Assembly: GCF_022179445.1 (NCBI RefSeq)
Contig: NZ_BPQU01000003.1
Coordinates: forward strand, 1-64,000
Length of the DNA: 64,000 bases
Direction: 5' to 3'
DNA from: Methylobacterium mesophilicum
GTDB lineage: Bacteria; Pseudomonadota; Alphaproteobacteria; Rhizobiales; Beijerinckiaceae
Position 1 is the stretch's first letter. Each line of letters starts with the position of its first letter. Under the pieces are notes generated by a model. The model was not told the origin of the DNA and ran no database searches. It saw only the letters and a list, made by a program, of their open reading frames with translations. The position numbers and the translations under genes are program-made. Of the stretch, positions 40,383 to 49,121 are shown in pieces.

Positions 40383-41630
40383 TCAGCCGGCCGTCACGGC
40401 GGCCAGCGGCGCCTCGAAAGTCAGCACGGCCCCGGTCGGCGGGTAGGTCAACCGGGCCGTCCCCCCGAAGCTGTGGGCCAGGCTGCGGGCGATCAGCCGC
40501 GTCCCGAACCCGGTCCGGGTCGGCGGTTCGACCGGCGGGCCGCCGACCTCCTCCCAGCGGAACCGCAGGGTGGCGCCGTCACCCGAGCCTGCGATCTCCC
40601 AGGCGATCAGCACCTGTCCTGTGGGCACCGAGAGCGCGCCGTACTTGGCGGCGTTGGTGCCGAGTTCGTGCAACATCAGCGCCAGCACCATGCCGTGACG
40701 CGGGCCGAGGGTGAGGTCTTCGCCCTCGACCCGGAACCGGCCCGCGACGCCGTCGCCGTGCAGGGACACCGCCCCCTCGACCAGGCCGACCAGGGAGGCC
40801 GCCGCGAAAGAGCCCTGCAGCAGCACGTCGTGGGCCTGGGCCAGCGCCAGCAGCCGCGCGGCCAGCGCTTCCCCGGCCGCCTCCAGCGAACCGGCGTTGC
40901 GCAGGGTCTGCGCCGCAACCGCCTGGACCATGGCCAGGGTATTCTTCATCCGATGGGACAGCTCCTGCATCAGCAGGGTCTGGCGCGCTTCGGTGAGCTT
41001 CAGCTCGGTGATGTCCCGGGACGCGGCCAGGATCCGCTCGGGATGGCCACGCTGGCCGCCCACGGGGGTGACCGCGATGTCCCACCACGTGGCGGACCGG
41101 CCGGTCTCCAGCTTGGCCTGGAAGCGGCTCGCGCCGCCAAGGCGCGCCTTGTCCAGGGCCCCTGCCACCGCCTCGCGGTCCTCGTCGCGGGTCCAGATCT
41201 CGATCCAGGGACGCCCGATCGTGTCCGCAGGGTTCCGGACACACAGGCAGGCCGGGCCATTCTCGCCCGCGGTGATCACGCGTCCGTCGCGGTCGAGCAC
41301 CTCCAGGACATCCGCGGCGGCCTGGAGCATCCCGGGGGCGGTCAGCTCACCGGCCCAGGACGGCGCCGACCACGCGGCGGCATCGTCCAGGGCGTGGTGG
41401 TGCAGCGATTGGGGCCCGGAGGCTTGCCACGGCTCACGGCCGAGGCGGCCGGCCTCGACGCGGCTCGCGGCCTCGATGATGCGGCCGAGGCGCCGACTGC
41501 GCTGCCGTTCCGAATCCGCCTGGCCGGTGGCCTGCATCAGCAGGGCCCTCAGGCGGATGTTCTCCGCTTCGAGCGCGTCCAGGCGTCGATCCGTCCCGTC
41601 CGCGCGCGCCAGCATGAGGCCCGCATCCAT
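40383..41630 (-). CDS. PAS-domain HWE-family sensor histidine kinase
   Basis: This is a 415-residue soluble kinase. An N-terminal coiled coil (about 15-60) is followed by a PAS domain (about 100-215, with the PAC end RILAASRDITELK). The HWE phosphoacceptor helix is LLMQELSHRMKNTLAMVQ. The ATPase domain shows MLHELGTNAAKYGALS, FRWEEVGG (the WxE of the name) and GFGTRLIARSLAHSFGG. HWE kinases in Rhizobiales often feed light, redox or general-stress signalling through PhyR-type regulators. No response regulator is adjacent. It converges on the Hpt gene. Confidence 0.92.
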   Translation of the reverse strand: MDAGLMLARADGTDRRLDALEAENIRLRALLMQATGQADSERQRSRRLGRIIEAASRVEAGRLGREPWQASGPQSLHHHALDDAAAWSAPSWAGELTAPGMLQAAADVLEVLDRDGRVITAGENGPACLCVRNPADTIGRPWIEIWTRDEDREAVAGALDKARLGGASRFQAKLETGRSATWWDIAVTPVGGQRGHPERILAASRDITELKLTEARQTLLMQELSHRMKNTLAMVQAVAAQTLRNAGSLEAAGEALAARLLALAQAHDVLLQGSFAAASLVGLVEGAVSLHGDGVAGRFRVEGEDLTLGPRHGMVLALMLHELGTNAAKYGALSVPTGQVLIAWEIAGSGDGATLRFRWEEVGGPPVEPPTRTGFGTRLIARSLAHSFGGTARLTYPPTGAVLTFEAPLAAVTAG

Positions 41631-41884
41631 CGCTCGCCCCCCATCTCAGCGTCCACCCCCGCGGCGCGCGCCATGGGGGACCCACCGAAGGCCAGGTGCG
41701 GCGACGCGATGTCGAGGCCCGGAGGCGCCGGCGGATCGAACCGCTTCTGGTGGCGCACCCCGCTCGCAACCCCGCGAATCGAAGGGTTCCCGAGGCTAAC
41801 ACGAGATTCCGGATAATCAAACGAACTGTGTATTCGGCACCGGCCGACAACTAGTTTCGCCGCGTCCGATAGCGACGAAACCGA

Positions 41885-43567
41885 TCACTTGTTTCGCATC
41901 AGCAGCACCAGCCAGCCGATGCCGAGGATGAAGATCACCAGCCCGATCGAGACGAAGACCGGCGTGCCGAGGTCGATCAGCCGGGGCGCCAGCTGGGTGG
42001 CGAAGGCGGCCACCACCAGGGCGACCGCGACCCGGGCGGCAGCCCGCTCGATGCCGCGGGTGACCTTGTCCAGGCCCTTGATCTCGATCTCGACGGTGAC
42101 GCGGCCCTGCTTCAGGCGAACCAGCATCAGGTGGATCAGGGTCGGCAGTTCGGAGGCCGCGCCGTAGAGGCCGACACCCAGGGCCTCGGCCTTCTGCTTG
42201 AGGGCGCCGAGCGAGAACTGCGTCTGCATGCTCGCCTTGACGGTCGGTCCGGCCGCGGCGAACAGGTCGAAATCCGGATCGAGGTGGCGCATCACGCCGT
42301 CGGCGGTGACCAGGCCCTTGAACAGGATCGCCAGGTCGGTGGGCATCGCGAGGTCGTTCTCGCGGGCCATGTTCATGAAGTCGGTGAGCACCAGCCCGAG
42401 GTTCAGCGGGATCGAGGAGTGGCTCTCCACGAAGGACGTGGCCGAGACCTGAAGCTTGGTCAGGTCCGGGTTGCTGGTGCCGGTCCAGTCGAGGAGCACG
42501 GCCATCAGGCCGTCGGCATCCTGCTTGAGCATCGCGCCGATCAGGACCAGCAGCTGCGAGCGCCGCCGCTGCGACAGCCGGCCGATGATGCCGAAATCGA
42601 TGAAGCCGATCTTATTGCCCGGCATCGCGAGCATGTTGCCGGGGTGCGGATCGGCGTGGAAGACACCCTCGATCAGCGCCATCTGCAGGAAGGCGTCGGT
42701 GCCCTTCTGGGCGAGCAGCTTCTTGTCGAGCCCGGCCGCGCGGAGCGCCGCCTCGTCGTTGGGCGGGATGCCGTGGATGAAGTCCTGGACCAAGACCCGC
42801 TCGGAGCAATATTCCCAGTGGATCTTCGGAAAGACGATGTCGTCGCGGTCCACGAAGATCTGCGCCAGCAGCTCGCAGTTGCGCGCCTCGTTGAGCAGGT
42901 CGAGCTCGCCGTTGAGGCCGTCGGCGAGATGGCGCATCTGCTCCCGCGGCTGGTAGCGGGCCATGTCCGGCCACTCGTTCTCGACGATCCGGGCGCCGTG
43001 GGCCATCAGGCGCAGATCCGCCTCGATGATCTTGCGCAGGTTCGGACGCAGCACCTTGACGATCACGTCCTCGCCCGTGTGCAGGCGCGCCCGGTAGACC
43101 TGGGCGATCGACGCGGAGGCGATCGGGTTGGTGTCGAACTCGGCGAACACCTCGTTGGGCGGGGCGCCGATATCCTGCTCGAGCTGCGGGCCGATCTGCT
43201 CCCACGACACCGGCACGACCTGGCTGTGGAGCTTCTGCAACTCCTCGGTCCAGGCGGGCGACAGCAGGTCCGGCCGGCTCGCCAGAACCTGCCCGAACTT
43301 GATGAAGGTCGGGCCGAGCGCCTCGATCGCCCGGCGCAGGCGCTCGGGTTCGGATAGCCGGGTGACGTCGACCCGCGGCCGGCGGCGCGGCAGCAGCGGC
43401 AGGTAGCGCAGGCCGAGGCGGTCCACGACGCGCGTGACGCCGAAGCCGATCAGGATCGACGCGATCTCCGACAGCCTCTGACGGTCGCGGGCGGCAACGA
43501 AGGCTGTCTTCAGCATGAAGGGGGCGATCCGTTCGGACACGATTGGGCGTCCGGACAGCACGAGCAT
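41885..43567 (-). CDS. ubiB: UbiB (ABC1/ADCK-type atypical kinase for ubiquinone synthesis)
   Basis: This is a protein of about 560 residues required for aerobic ubiquinone synthesis. The KxGQ motif is in PTFIKFGQVLASRPDLL, the Ala-rich loop in PIASASIAQVYRARL, and the catalytic and metal-binding residues in FHADPHPGNMLAM and KIGFIDFGIIGRL. Two C-terminal membrane helices (about 500-520 and 535-555) anchor it. Both possible ATG starts (43567 and 43516) lack a good ribosome site, so the N terminus is uncertain by 17 residues. It is unlinked to other ubi genes here. Confidence 0.92.
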   Translation of the reverse strand: MLVLSGRPIVSERIAPFMLKTAFVAARDRQRLSEIASILIGFGVTRVVDRLGLRYLPLLPRRRPRVDVTRLSEPERLRRAIEALGPTFIKFGQVLASRPDLLSPAWTEELQKLHSQVVPVSWEQIGPQLEQDIGAPPNEVFAEFDTNPIASASIAQVYRARLHTGEDVIVKVLRPNLRKIIEADLRLMAHGARIVENEWPDMARYQPREQMRHLADGLNGELDLLNEARNCELLAQIFVDRDDIVFPKIHWEYCSERVLVQDFIHGIPPNDEAALRAAGLDKKLLAQKGTDAFLQMALIEGVFHADPHPGNMLAMPGNKIGFIDFGIIGRLSQRRRSQLLVLIGAMLKQDADGLMAVLLDWTGTSNPDLTKLQVSATSFVESHSSIPLNLGLVLTDFMNMARENDLAMPTDLAILFKGLVTADGVMRHLDPDFDLFAAAGPTVKASMQTQFSLGALKQKAEALGVGLYGAASELPTLIHLMLVRLKQGRVTVEIEIKGLDKVTRGIERAAARVAVALVVAAFATQLAPRLIDLGTPVFVSIGLVIFILGIGWLVLLMRNK

Positions 43568-43649
43568 AAGGACTTTTTTGCGGTCGCGAAGCCCGGGCGC
43601 CCCCCAAGGGCGACAATAGAGCCGCCGTCGAAAACAGCGGCGCCCCCTG

Positions 43650-44975
43650 TCAGGTCCGGGGCGCCGCGACCGGGATGGCTGCGACACCGGGCGACCGGCG
43701 CGCGTCGCCGAAGCGGTCGTTGACCACCAGAAGCGTCACCACCACGGCCGAGAGTGCCAACGCGGCCAGGAAGTACAGGCCGGCCTCGAAGCTTCCGGTG
43801 GTCTCGCGGATCCATCCGACCATCGAGGGGGCGACGAAGCCGCCGAGATTGCCGATGCAGTTGATCAGCGCGATTCCGCCCGCCGCCGCGCTGCCGCTCA
43901 GGAACACGGAGGGGAGCGCCCAGAACGGCGCCTTCGCCCCGTAGAGCCCGGCGGCGGCGAGCGCCATGAACGCCACCGCCCAGAGCGAGCCGGTGGCGAC
44001 GCCGGCGAGCGCAAGCCCGGTCGCCGTGAGGCCAAGCGCCGTCGCCAAGGTGATCCGGCGGTCGTCGTAGCGGTCCGAGATCCAGCCGACCGTGAGGCCG
44101 CCGACCACGCCGAAGACGTACGGGACTGCCGTCATCAGGCCGGTCTGCATGTCGGACAGGCCGGTGCTCTTGAGGATCTGCGGCAGGAAGAACGCCAGTC
44201 CGAGATTGGCGCCGGTGTTGGCGAAGTAGATGAAGGATAGCGCGATCAGCCGCGGATCCGAGAGGGCCGTCCGCAGGCTGGTCCCGTGGGTGCCGGCGAC
44301 GCTGCTCTGCTCGGAATCGATCAGGGTCTGCAGGGCGGTGCGGTCGGCCGGCGCGAGCCAGTGCGCGTCCTTCGGCCGGTCCGGGATCAGGGCCAGGAAC
44401 ACGAAGCCGAATAGGGTAGTCGGGATGCCCTCCAGCAGGAACAGCCACTGCCAGCCCTTGAGGCCCAGGGTGCCGTCGAGCTGCATGATCGTGGTCGAGA
44501 GCGGGGCGCCGATCGCCAGCGAAACCGGGATGCCGACTGCGAAGGCACCGAAGATCCGGGCGCGATACGCCTTGGGGAACCAATAGGTCAGGTAGAGGAT
44601 CACCCCCGGGTAGAACCCGGCCTCGGCCGCGCCGAGCAGGAAACGCAGGATCAGGAAGCTGGTAGAGCCCTGCACGAACATCATCGCGGCCGAGAGCAGG
44701 CCCCAGGTGATCATGATCCGGGCGATCCAGCGCCTGGCGCCGACCTTCTCGAGGATCAGGTTGCTCGGCACCTCGAAGATGAAATAGCCGATGAAGAAGA
44801 TCCCGGCGCCGAGCCCGAACACGGCCGGCCCGATACCGAGATCGGCGTTCATCCGCAGGGCCGCGAAGCCGACGTTGATCCGGTCGATATAGGCCATGAC
44901 GTAGCCGATGAAGAGCAGCGGCATCAGCCTGAAGAACACCTGCCGGACGATCCGGTCCTGTTCGCTGGCGACCAT
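43650..44975 (-). CDS. MFS transporter, anion:cation symporter type
   Basis: This is a 441-residue 12-helix carrier of the ACS family (relatives carry hexuronates, aldarates, tartrate or phthalate). The FIGYVMAYIDRINVGFAALRMNADLG start and the FEVPSNLILEKVGARRWIARIMITWG loop are diagnostic. It is the last member of the sugar-acid gene set and lies 149 bases after the binding-protein gene. An A-rich leader with GAGGA precedes its start. By context it should import a sugar acid. Confidence 0.87.
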   Translation of the reverse strand: MVASEQDRIVRQVFFRLMPLLFIGYVMAYIDRINVGFAALRMNADLGIGPAVFGLGAGIFFIGYFIFEVPSNLILEKVGARRWIARIMITWGLLSAAMMFVQGSTSFLILRFLLGAAEAGFYPGVILYLTYWFPKAYRARIFGAFAVGIPVSLAIGAPLSTTIMQLDGTLGLKGWQWLFLLEGIPTTLFGFVFLALIPDRPKDAHWLAPADRTALQTLIDSEQSSVAGTHGTSLRTALSDPRLIALSFIYFANTGANLGLAFFLPQILKSTGLSDMQTGLMTAVPYVFGVVGGLTVGWISDRYDDRRITLATALGLTATGLALAGVATGSLWAVAFMALAAAGLYGAKAPFWALPSVFLSGSAAAGGIALINCIGNLGGFVAPSMVGWIRETTGSFEAGLYFLAALALSAVVVTLLVVNDRFGDARRSPGVAAIPVAAPRT

Positions 44976-45010
44976 GATTTCCTCGTTTTTTATGTTGTTT
45001 TATCTTTGCG
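44976..45010 (-). promoter_or_regulatory. A-rich leader upstream of the ACS-type MFS gene
   Basis: On the minus strand the sequence reads AAAACAACATAAAAAACG just before the GAGGA ribosome site. Such A-R-N repeats beside a ribosome site are a typical landing site for the RNA chaperone Hfq. A similar leader precedes the other MFS gene of this cluster (48007-48050). Confidence 0.35.
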
Positions 45011-45124
45011 CCGTCATCGAGGGCCTAGCGGAGCGATCCGGTGCAGGACGCGATCTTCGAGCGATGCGTGTCCCTGGTTTGCGTCGCGGCGCTCGCAATG
45101 ATGGTGGAGGTGTCTCGAGCTGTC

Positions 45125-45856
45125 TCAGAAAGCCGGCTCTAGACCGCTGGCGCGGTAGGCGGCGGCCGCCTCCGGCGTGGTCAACCCGGCCAGGAAACGC
45201 AGGGCGCCGTCGCGGTCGGTGGTGCCGCGCAGGATCGCGGCCGAGAAGGTGGTCACCTCCTGCACCGGCTCCGGGAATGGCCCGACCACCTCGATGCCTG
45301 GCACGACCATCAACTCGCTGATCTGCTGGACTGCAATGTCGGCCTCGCCCGAGACGAGCTTTTCCGCCGTGAAACCCTGCGGGATGATCGTCGCCCGAGC
45401 GTTGACCGCCTCGGCGAGGCCGAGCCGCGGCAGGAGGCCGGCGAAGTAGATGCCGCTGGCGCCGGTGCGCGAATAGGCGACTGAGCGCGCGTCCACGAGC
45501 GTCCGCTTGAGCGCCTCGACGCTGCCGATCTCGGGATGCGCCGCCCCGGCCTTCACGGCGATGCCGTAGCGGGAGCGCACGACATCGACCCGGGTGTCGG
45601 GCTCGACCTGCCCCGCGGCGATCAGCCGATCCATCGCGTCGGAGAGCACGAACACCGCGTCGGCGGTCTCGCCCCCCTGCAGCGCCTTCATGATCACCGC
45701 GGTTGGCGCCCAGTCGATCGCCGCCCGGCCGCCCGCCGCCGCGAAGGCGGGGACGACATGGGCGTCGAAGGCGCCCCGCACCACCAGGGCGCATTTCAGC
45801 CGCGTCGTTTTCTGGTCGTCCGCCATGCGGGCTCCGGTCGTCTCGGGGTGTGTCAT
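45125..45856 (-). CDS. ModA-like substrate-binding-fold protein without signal peptide
   Basis: This is a 243-residue protein with the type-2 periplasmic-binding-protein pattern of ModA. It shows VPAFAAAGGRAAIDWAPTAVIMKALQGGETADAVFVLSDAMDRL, RSRYGIAVKAG, ARSVAYSRTGASGIYFAGLL and a C-terminal FLAGLTTPEAAAAYRASGLEP. Residues 1-25 are polar, so it should stay in the cytoplasm, and no ABC permease gene is nearby. Its ATG overlaps the stop of the uronate dehydrogenase gene (ATGA). It may sense or hold a pathway metabolite, which is inference. Confidence 0.75.
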   Translation of the reverse strand: MTHPETTGARMADDQKTTRLKCALVVRGAFDAHVVPAFAAAGGRAAIDWAPTAVIMKALQGGETADAVFVLSDAMDRLIAAGQVEPDTRVDVVRSRYGIAVKAGAAHPEIGSVEALKRTLVDARSVAYSRTGASGIYFAGLLPRLGLAEAVNARATIIPQGFTAEKLVSGEADIAVQQISELMVVPGIEVVGPFPEPVQEVTTFSAAILRGTTDRDGALRFLAGLTTPEAAAAYRASGLEPAF

Positions 45857-46695
45857 CACCGGGCCGGCGGCGCGGTGCGGGTATAGTCGAGGGCGGTGAA
45901 GCCGCCGCCCTGGTAGCGCTCGATCACAGGGTTGCCGCTGGTCTTGCCCTCCAGGGCCGGAGCGTAGGCATCGGCGCTGTCCTGCGGCGCCCAGCCGATC
46001 GCGTCGCGCCCGTCCCGGCGCCACCAGGTCATGCGGCTGTTGTTCGAAGCACCCCAGATCACCACCGAGCCCTTCGGCCCAAGGCTCGGAGCCAGGGTGG
46101 CGCGGGTGATCAGCCGGGTCAGGTCGGCATAGGACAGCCAGGTCGCCAGCATTCGCGCGTCCGTCGGCTCCGGGAAGCAGGAGCCGATGCGTAGGAAGAT
46201 GCTCTCGACCCCGTGCTTGTCCCGGTACAGGCCGCCCATCAGCTCGCCATAGGCCTTGGACAGGCCGTAATAGCCGTCGGGCGCGAGGGCGCAGTCGTCG
46301 TCCAGGACCTCGCTGCGTTCGTGGAACCCGATCGTGTGGTTGGAGGAGGCGAACACCATGCGGGCGCGCTCCCGCCGGGCCGCCTCGTACGCGTGGTAGA
46401 GCCCGCGGATGTTCGGGCCGATCACCGTCTCGAACGGGTGCTCCACCGAGATCCCGCCGAAATGCAGGATCGTGCCGCAGCCCTCCGCCAGGCGCAGGAT
46501 CGCCGGGCCGTCCTCAAGGTCGGCGAGTTGGAAGCGCGCGCCCTCCGGCAGCGGATCGGGAAACGGCACCCGGTCTGTCAGGCGCAGCGTCCAGCCCTGC
46601 GCGCCGAGCGCCTTCGTCAGCACCCGGCCAAGCGCACCGGAGGCGCCGGTGAGGAGGATGGGCTTTTCGGGGATCGTGTCGGTGGGGGCGCTCAT
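45856..46695 (-). CDS. udh: Uronate dehydrogenase (NAD-dependent)
   Basis: This 279-residue short-chain dehydrogenase-fold enzyme oxidises D-glucuronate or D-galacturonate to the aldarolactone. LLTGASGALGRVL is the NAD site. ILHFGGISVEHPFETVIGPN, VFASSNHTIGFHERSE and the catalytic Tyr-x3-Lys in GYYGLSKAYGE are characteristic, as is RIGSCFPEPTDARMLATWLS. It is translationally coupled to the ModA-like gene downstream and lies 15 bases after an MFS gene. The lactonase gene upstream fits the next reaction. Confidence 0.88.
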   Translation of the reverse strand: MSAPTDTIPEKPILLTGASGALGRVLTKALGAQGWTLRLTDRVPFPDPLPEGARFQLADLEDGPAILRLAEGCGTILHFGGISVEHPFETVIGPNIRGLYHAYEAARRERARMVFASSNHTIGFHERSEVLDDDCALAPDGYYGLSKAYGELMGGLYRDKHGVESIFLRIGSCFPEPTDARMLATWLSYADLTRLITRATLAPSLGPKGSVVIWGASNNSRMTWWRRDGRDAIGWAPQDSADAYAPALEGKTSGNPVIERYQGGGFTALDYTRTAPPAR

Positions 46696-46710
46696 CGGTT
46701 CGCTCCGGGA

Positions 46711-48006
46711 TCAGGCGGTTTTCACCGCTTTGAGTGGCGAGGCCGCCTGCGGGTCGTGCGGGCGCTTCACGAAGACCGCCATCGCGACGACGCCGGCCGC
46801 GGCGATCAGGGCGGCGATCACGAAGGCGCTGGCGTAGCCGCCGAGATACTGAACGGCGAATCCCGTGGCGGTCGGCCCGATGATGCCCGAGATGTTGCTC
46901 AAAAGGTGGATGAATCCGCTCACGCCGCCGACGCGCGCCTCCGGCACCAGCTCGTGGATCGTCGCCCAGCACGATTGAACCGAGCTCGTCAGCATCAGCA
47001 CCGCCAGCGCGATCAGCGCGACCGCCGCCGCGGCGTTCGGTGCGGCGTTGACGGTGATCAGTGCGACGCCCGCGATGGCGAGCGGCACGATCGTGGTGAT
47101 CTTCCGGGCCGCCAGCTTGTCGTCCATGCGCTTGTACAGCAGGTCGGCGACGATGCCGCCGCCGACATAGCCCACGAACCCGCAGGCCCAGGGGATCGAG
47201 GCCACGAACGCCATCTGCTGCACCGGCATGTGCAGGGCGTCGGTGAGGTAGCTCGGGAGCCACGAGAGGAAGATGTAGAGGGTGTAGTTCACCGCGAACA
47301 TGCCGAGACCCAGCGACAGCGTGCTCGGCAGGAACAGGTAGCCGCGCAGGGACCGCTCGTGGTCGGAGGCGGCGAGATGCGACACGGCCCGGCTGCGCTC
47401 GACGAGTTCGATCTCCTCCGCCGAGACCCGGGGATTGTCCCGGGGGCGGTCGGTCATCAGGATCCGCCACGCCACCACCCAGACGAGGCCCACGGCGCCG
47501 ATCGCGACGAAGGCCACCCGCCAGCCGTACTGGATCGCCAGCAGGCCGACGACGGGCGCCGCGATGGCGCTGCCCACGGTCTGCCCGGAGAAGGTGAAGC
47601 CGATGGTGCGCGCCGTCTCCTCGCGGGGAAACCACGTGGTGATGGTCCGGTTCGTGGTCGAGTTCATCGGCCCCTCGGCGAAGCCGAACAGGGCGCGGAC
47701 CACGAACATCTGCGCGAAGCCGGTCACCGCGCCGGTGAGCATGCACAGGACCGACCAGGAGGTCGCCGCCCAGGTGTAGACGCTGCGCGGGCCGTAGCGG
47801 TCGGCCAGCTGTCCGCCCACGAAGGCGAACAGGGCGTAGCCGAAGAAGAAGGTGCTGAAGATCACCCCAAGCTCGGAAGGCGACAGGTTGAGGTCCTGCT
47901 TGACGAAGGGCGCGGCCACGCCGAGCGCCGCGCGGTCCATGTAGTTGATGATCCCGGCGATAAACAGCAGAGCCGCGATCAGGAACCTGTATCGTTTGGC
48001 GAACAT
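46711..48006 (-). CDS. MFS transporter of the hexuronate/aldarate type
   Basis: This is a 431-residue 12-helix carrier. The start RFLIAALLFIAGIINYMDRAALGVAAPFVKQDL and STFFFGYALFAFVGGQLADRYGPRSVYTWA match the D-glucarate/D-galactarate and hexuronate carriers. It lies between the lactonase and uronate dehydrogenase genes in one run of closely spaced genes, so it should import the cluster substrate. The ATG at 48006 has AGAGGA upstream. A longer frame through the upstream A-rich leader is unlikely. Confidence 0.88.
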   Translation of the reverse strand: MFAKRYRFLIAALLFIAGIINYMDRAALGVAAPFVKQDLNLSPSELGVIFSTFFFGYALFAFVGGQLADRYGPRSVYTWAATSWSVLCMLTGAVTGFAQMFVVRALFGFAEGPMNSTTNRTITTWFPREETARTIGFTFSGQTVGSAIAAPVVGLLAIQYGWRVAFVAIGAVGLVWVVAWRILMTDRPRDNPRVSAEEIELVERSRAVSHLAASDHERSLRGYLFLPSTLSLGLGMFAVNYTLYIFLSWLPSYLTDALHMPVQQMAFVASIPWACGFVGYVGGGIVADLLYKRMDDKLAARKITTIVPLAIAGVALITVNAAPNAAAAVALIALAVLMLTSSVQSCWATIHELVPEARVGGVSGFIHLLSNISGIIGPTATGFAVQYLGGYASAFVIAALIAAAGVVAMAVFVKRPHDPQAASPLKAVKTA

Positions 48007-48050
48007 CGGGATTCCTCTGGAGGCATCATGTTTTTGTTGTGTATTTTTAT
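48007..48050 (-). promoter_or_regulatory. A-rich leader upstream of the aldarate-type MFS gene
   Basis: The minus strand reads ATAAAAATACACAACAAAAAC, ending about 20 bases before the GAGGA ribosome site, in otherwise GC-rich surroundings. It includes the last codons of the lactonase gene. Its composition suggests an Hfq-type binding site or a translation enhancer. Confidence 0.35.
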
Positions 48051-49108
48051 AGGAACGCGATCGTGCATGGGCTCGGGCTCTGGCGTGAACCCGTTTGGGT
48101 GAGGTCGCCACTGCCTGGGTCGATGGCGAATTCGGTCAGGCTGTCGCCCTGCTCGTTTGCCACCAGCAGGCGGCCACTGTCCGGCGCCAGGGTCATGAAG
48201 CGCGGGTCCCGGCCGCCGGATGGCGTCCAGCCGGCCGGTTCGAGGCGGGCGCCGTCTACCCGGAAGCGCGCGATCCCATCCTGGCCGCGGTTCGAGGCGT
48301 AGACGAAGCGCCCGCATGGGGTGACCACGATCGCCGCCGCCGTGCTGGCGCCGAAGAAGTCGGGGGGCAGCGTCGGAACGAGGTGGCGGGGCGTGAGCGT
48401 CTCAGTTCCCGCATCCCACCGGCAGGTCGCGACGGTGGACTCCAGCTCGTTGACCAGGAAGGCGAGCGCACCGCCGGGGTGGAACGCGATGTGGCGTGGG
48501 CCGGCGCCCGGGCGCAGCACGGCTTCGGTGACGATTTCCAATTGGTCGCCGTCGAGGCGGAGGACGAAGACCCGGTCGAGGCCCTTGTCGGGCACCAGCA
48601 CGTGGCGACCGTCCGGCGACAGGACGACGTGGTGCGGGTGGGCGCCGGCCTGCTCGGTCCGGTGCGGGCCGGGCTCGCCCGGCATCGGCAGGACCTGCGC
48701 GGCCGGCTCCAGCCCGCCATCGGGTCGGAGCGGCATCAGTGCGACCGAGCCGCTGGCGTAGTTGGCGACGATCAGGAACCGCCCGCTCGGGTCGAGCGCC
48801 TGGTGGACGCTGTTGGTGCCGCCGGTCTCCGCGCTGCCGAGGCTCCGCAGGGTGCCGTCCGGCGTGACCGCGAAGGCGGTGGCCGACGTGCCGTCGCCCC
48901 GGACGGTGTAGAGCACCGCGCGGGCGGGATCGGTGACCAGGAAGGACGGGTTCTCCAGGCCATCGACCCGGCCGAGATGGGTCCAGTCGTCGAGCCCGGC
49001 CCCGACCCGGTAGATGTCGATGCCCTGGCCCCGGGCCCGGCGGCGCGCGGTGGTGAAGCAGCCGACGAAGGCGAGGCCGAGGGGCGGACGGGGCGCGTCG
49101 TCGGTCAT
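48047..49108 (-). CDS. Beta-propeller lactonase family protein (6-phosphogluconolactonase-like)
   Basis: This is a 353-residue seven-bladed propeller. Blade repeats such as ENPSFLVTDPARAVLYTV, SVHQALDPSGRFLIVANY, AHPHHVVLSPDGRHVLVPDKG, GPRHIAFHPGGALAFLVNE and RFVYASNRGQDGIARF are clear. Relatives hydrolyse sugar lactones. By position, directly after the oxidase gene and before the MFS and uronate dehydrogenase genes, it probably opens the aldarolactone made by uronate dehydrogenase. No signal peptide is seen. Confidence 0.85.
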   Translation of the reverse strand: MTDDAPRPPLGLAFVGCFTTARRRARGQGIDIYRVGAGLDDWTHLGRVDGLENPSFLVTDPARAVLYTVRGDGTSATAFAVTPDGTLRSLGSAETGGTNSVHQALDPSGRFLIVANYASGSVALMPLRPDGGLEPAAQVLPMPGEPGPHRTEQAGAHPHHVVLSPDGRHVLVPDKGLDRVFVLRLDGDQLEIVTEAVLRPGAGPRHIAFHPGGALAFLVNELESTVATCRWDAGTETLTPRHLVPTLPPDFFGASTAAAIVVTPCGRFVYASNRGQDGIARFRVDGARLEPAGWTPSGGRDPRFMTLAPDSGRLLVANEQGDSLTEFAIDPGSGDLTQTGSRQSPSPCTIAFL

Positions 49109-49121
49109 GCCGGTCTCCGGG

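Noticed and set aside
41760-41790. GGAAC with a downstream GGTT on the minus strand before the HWE kinase, considered as an EcfG promoter
   Set aside because: The spacing is 14 bases and the -10 element is imperfect, so it does not meet the consensus.
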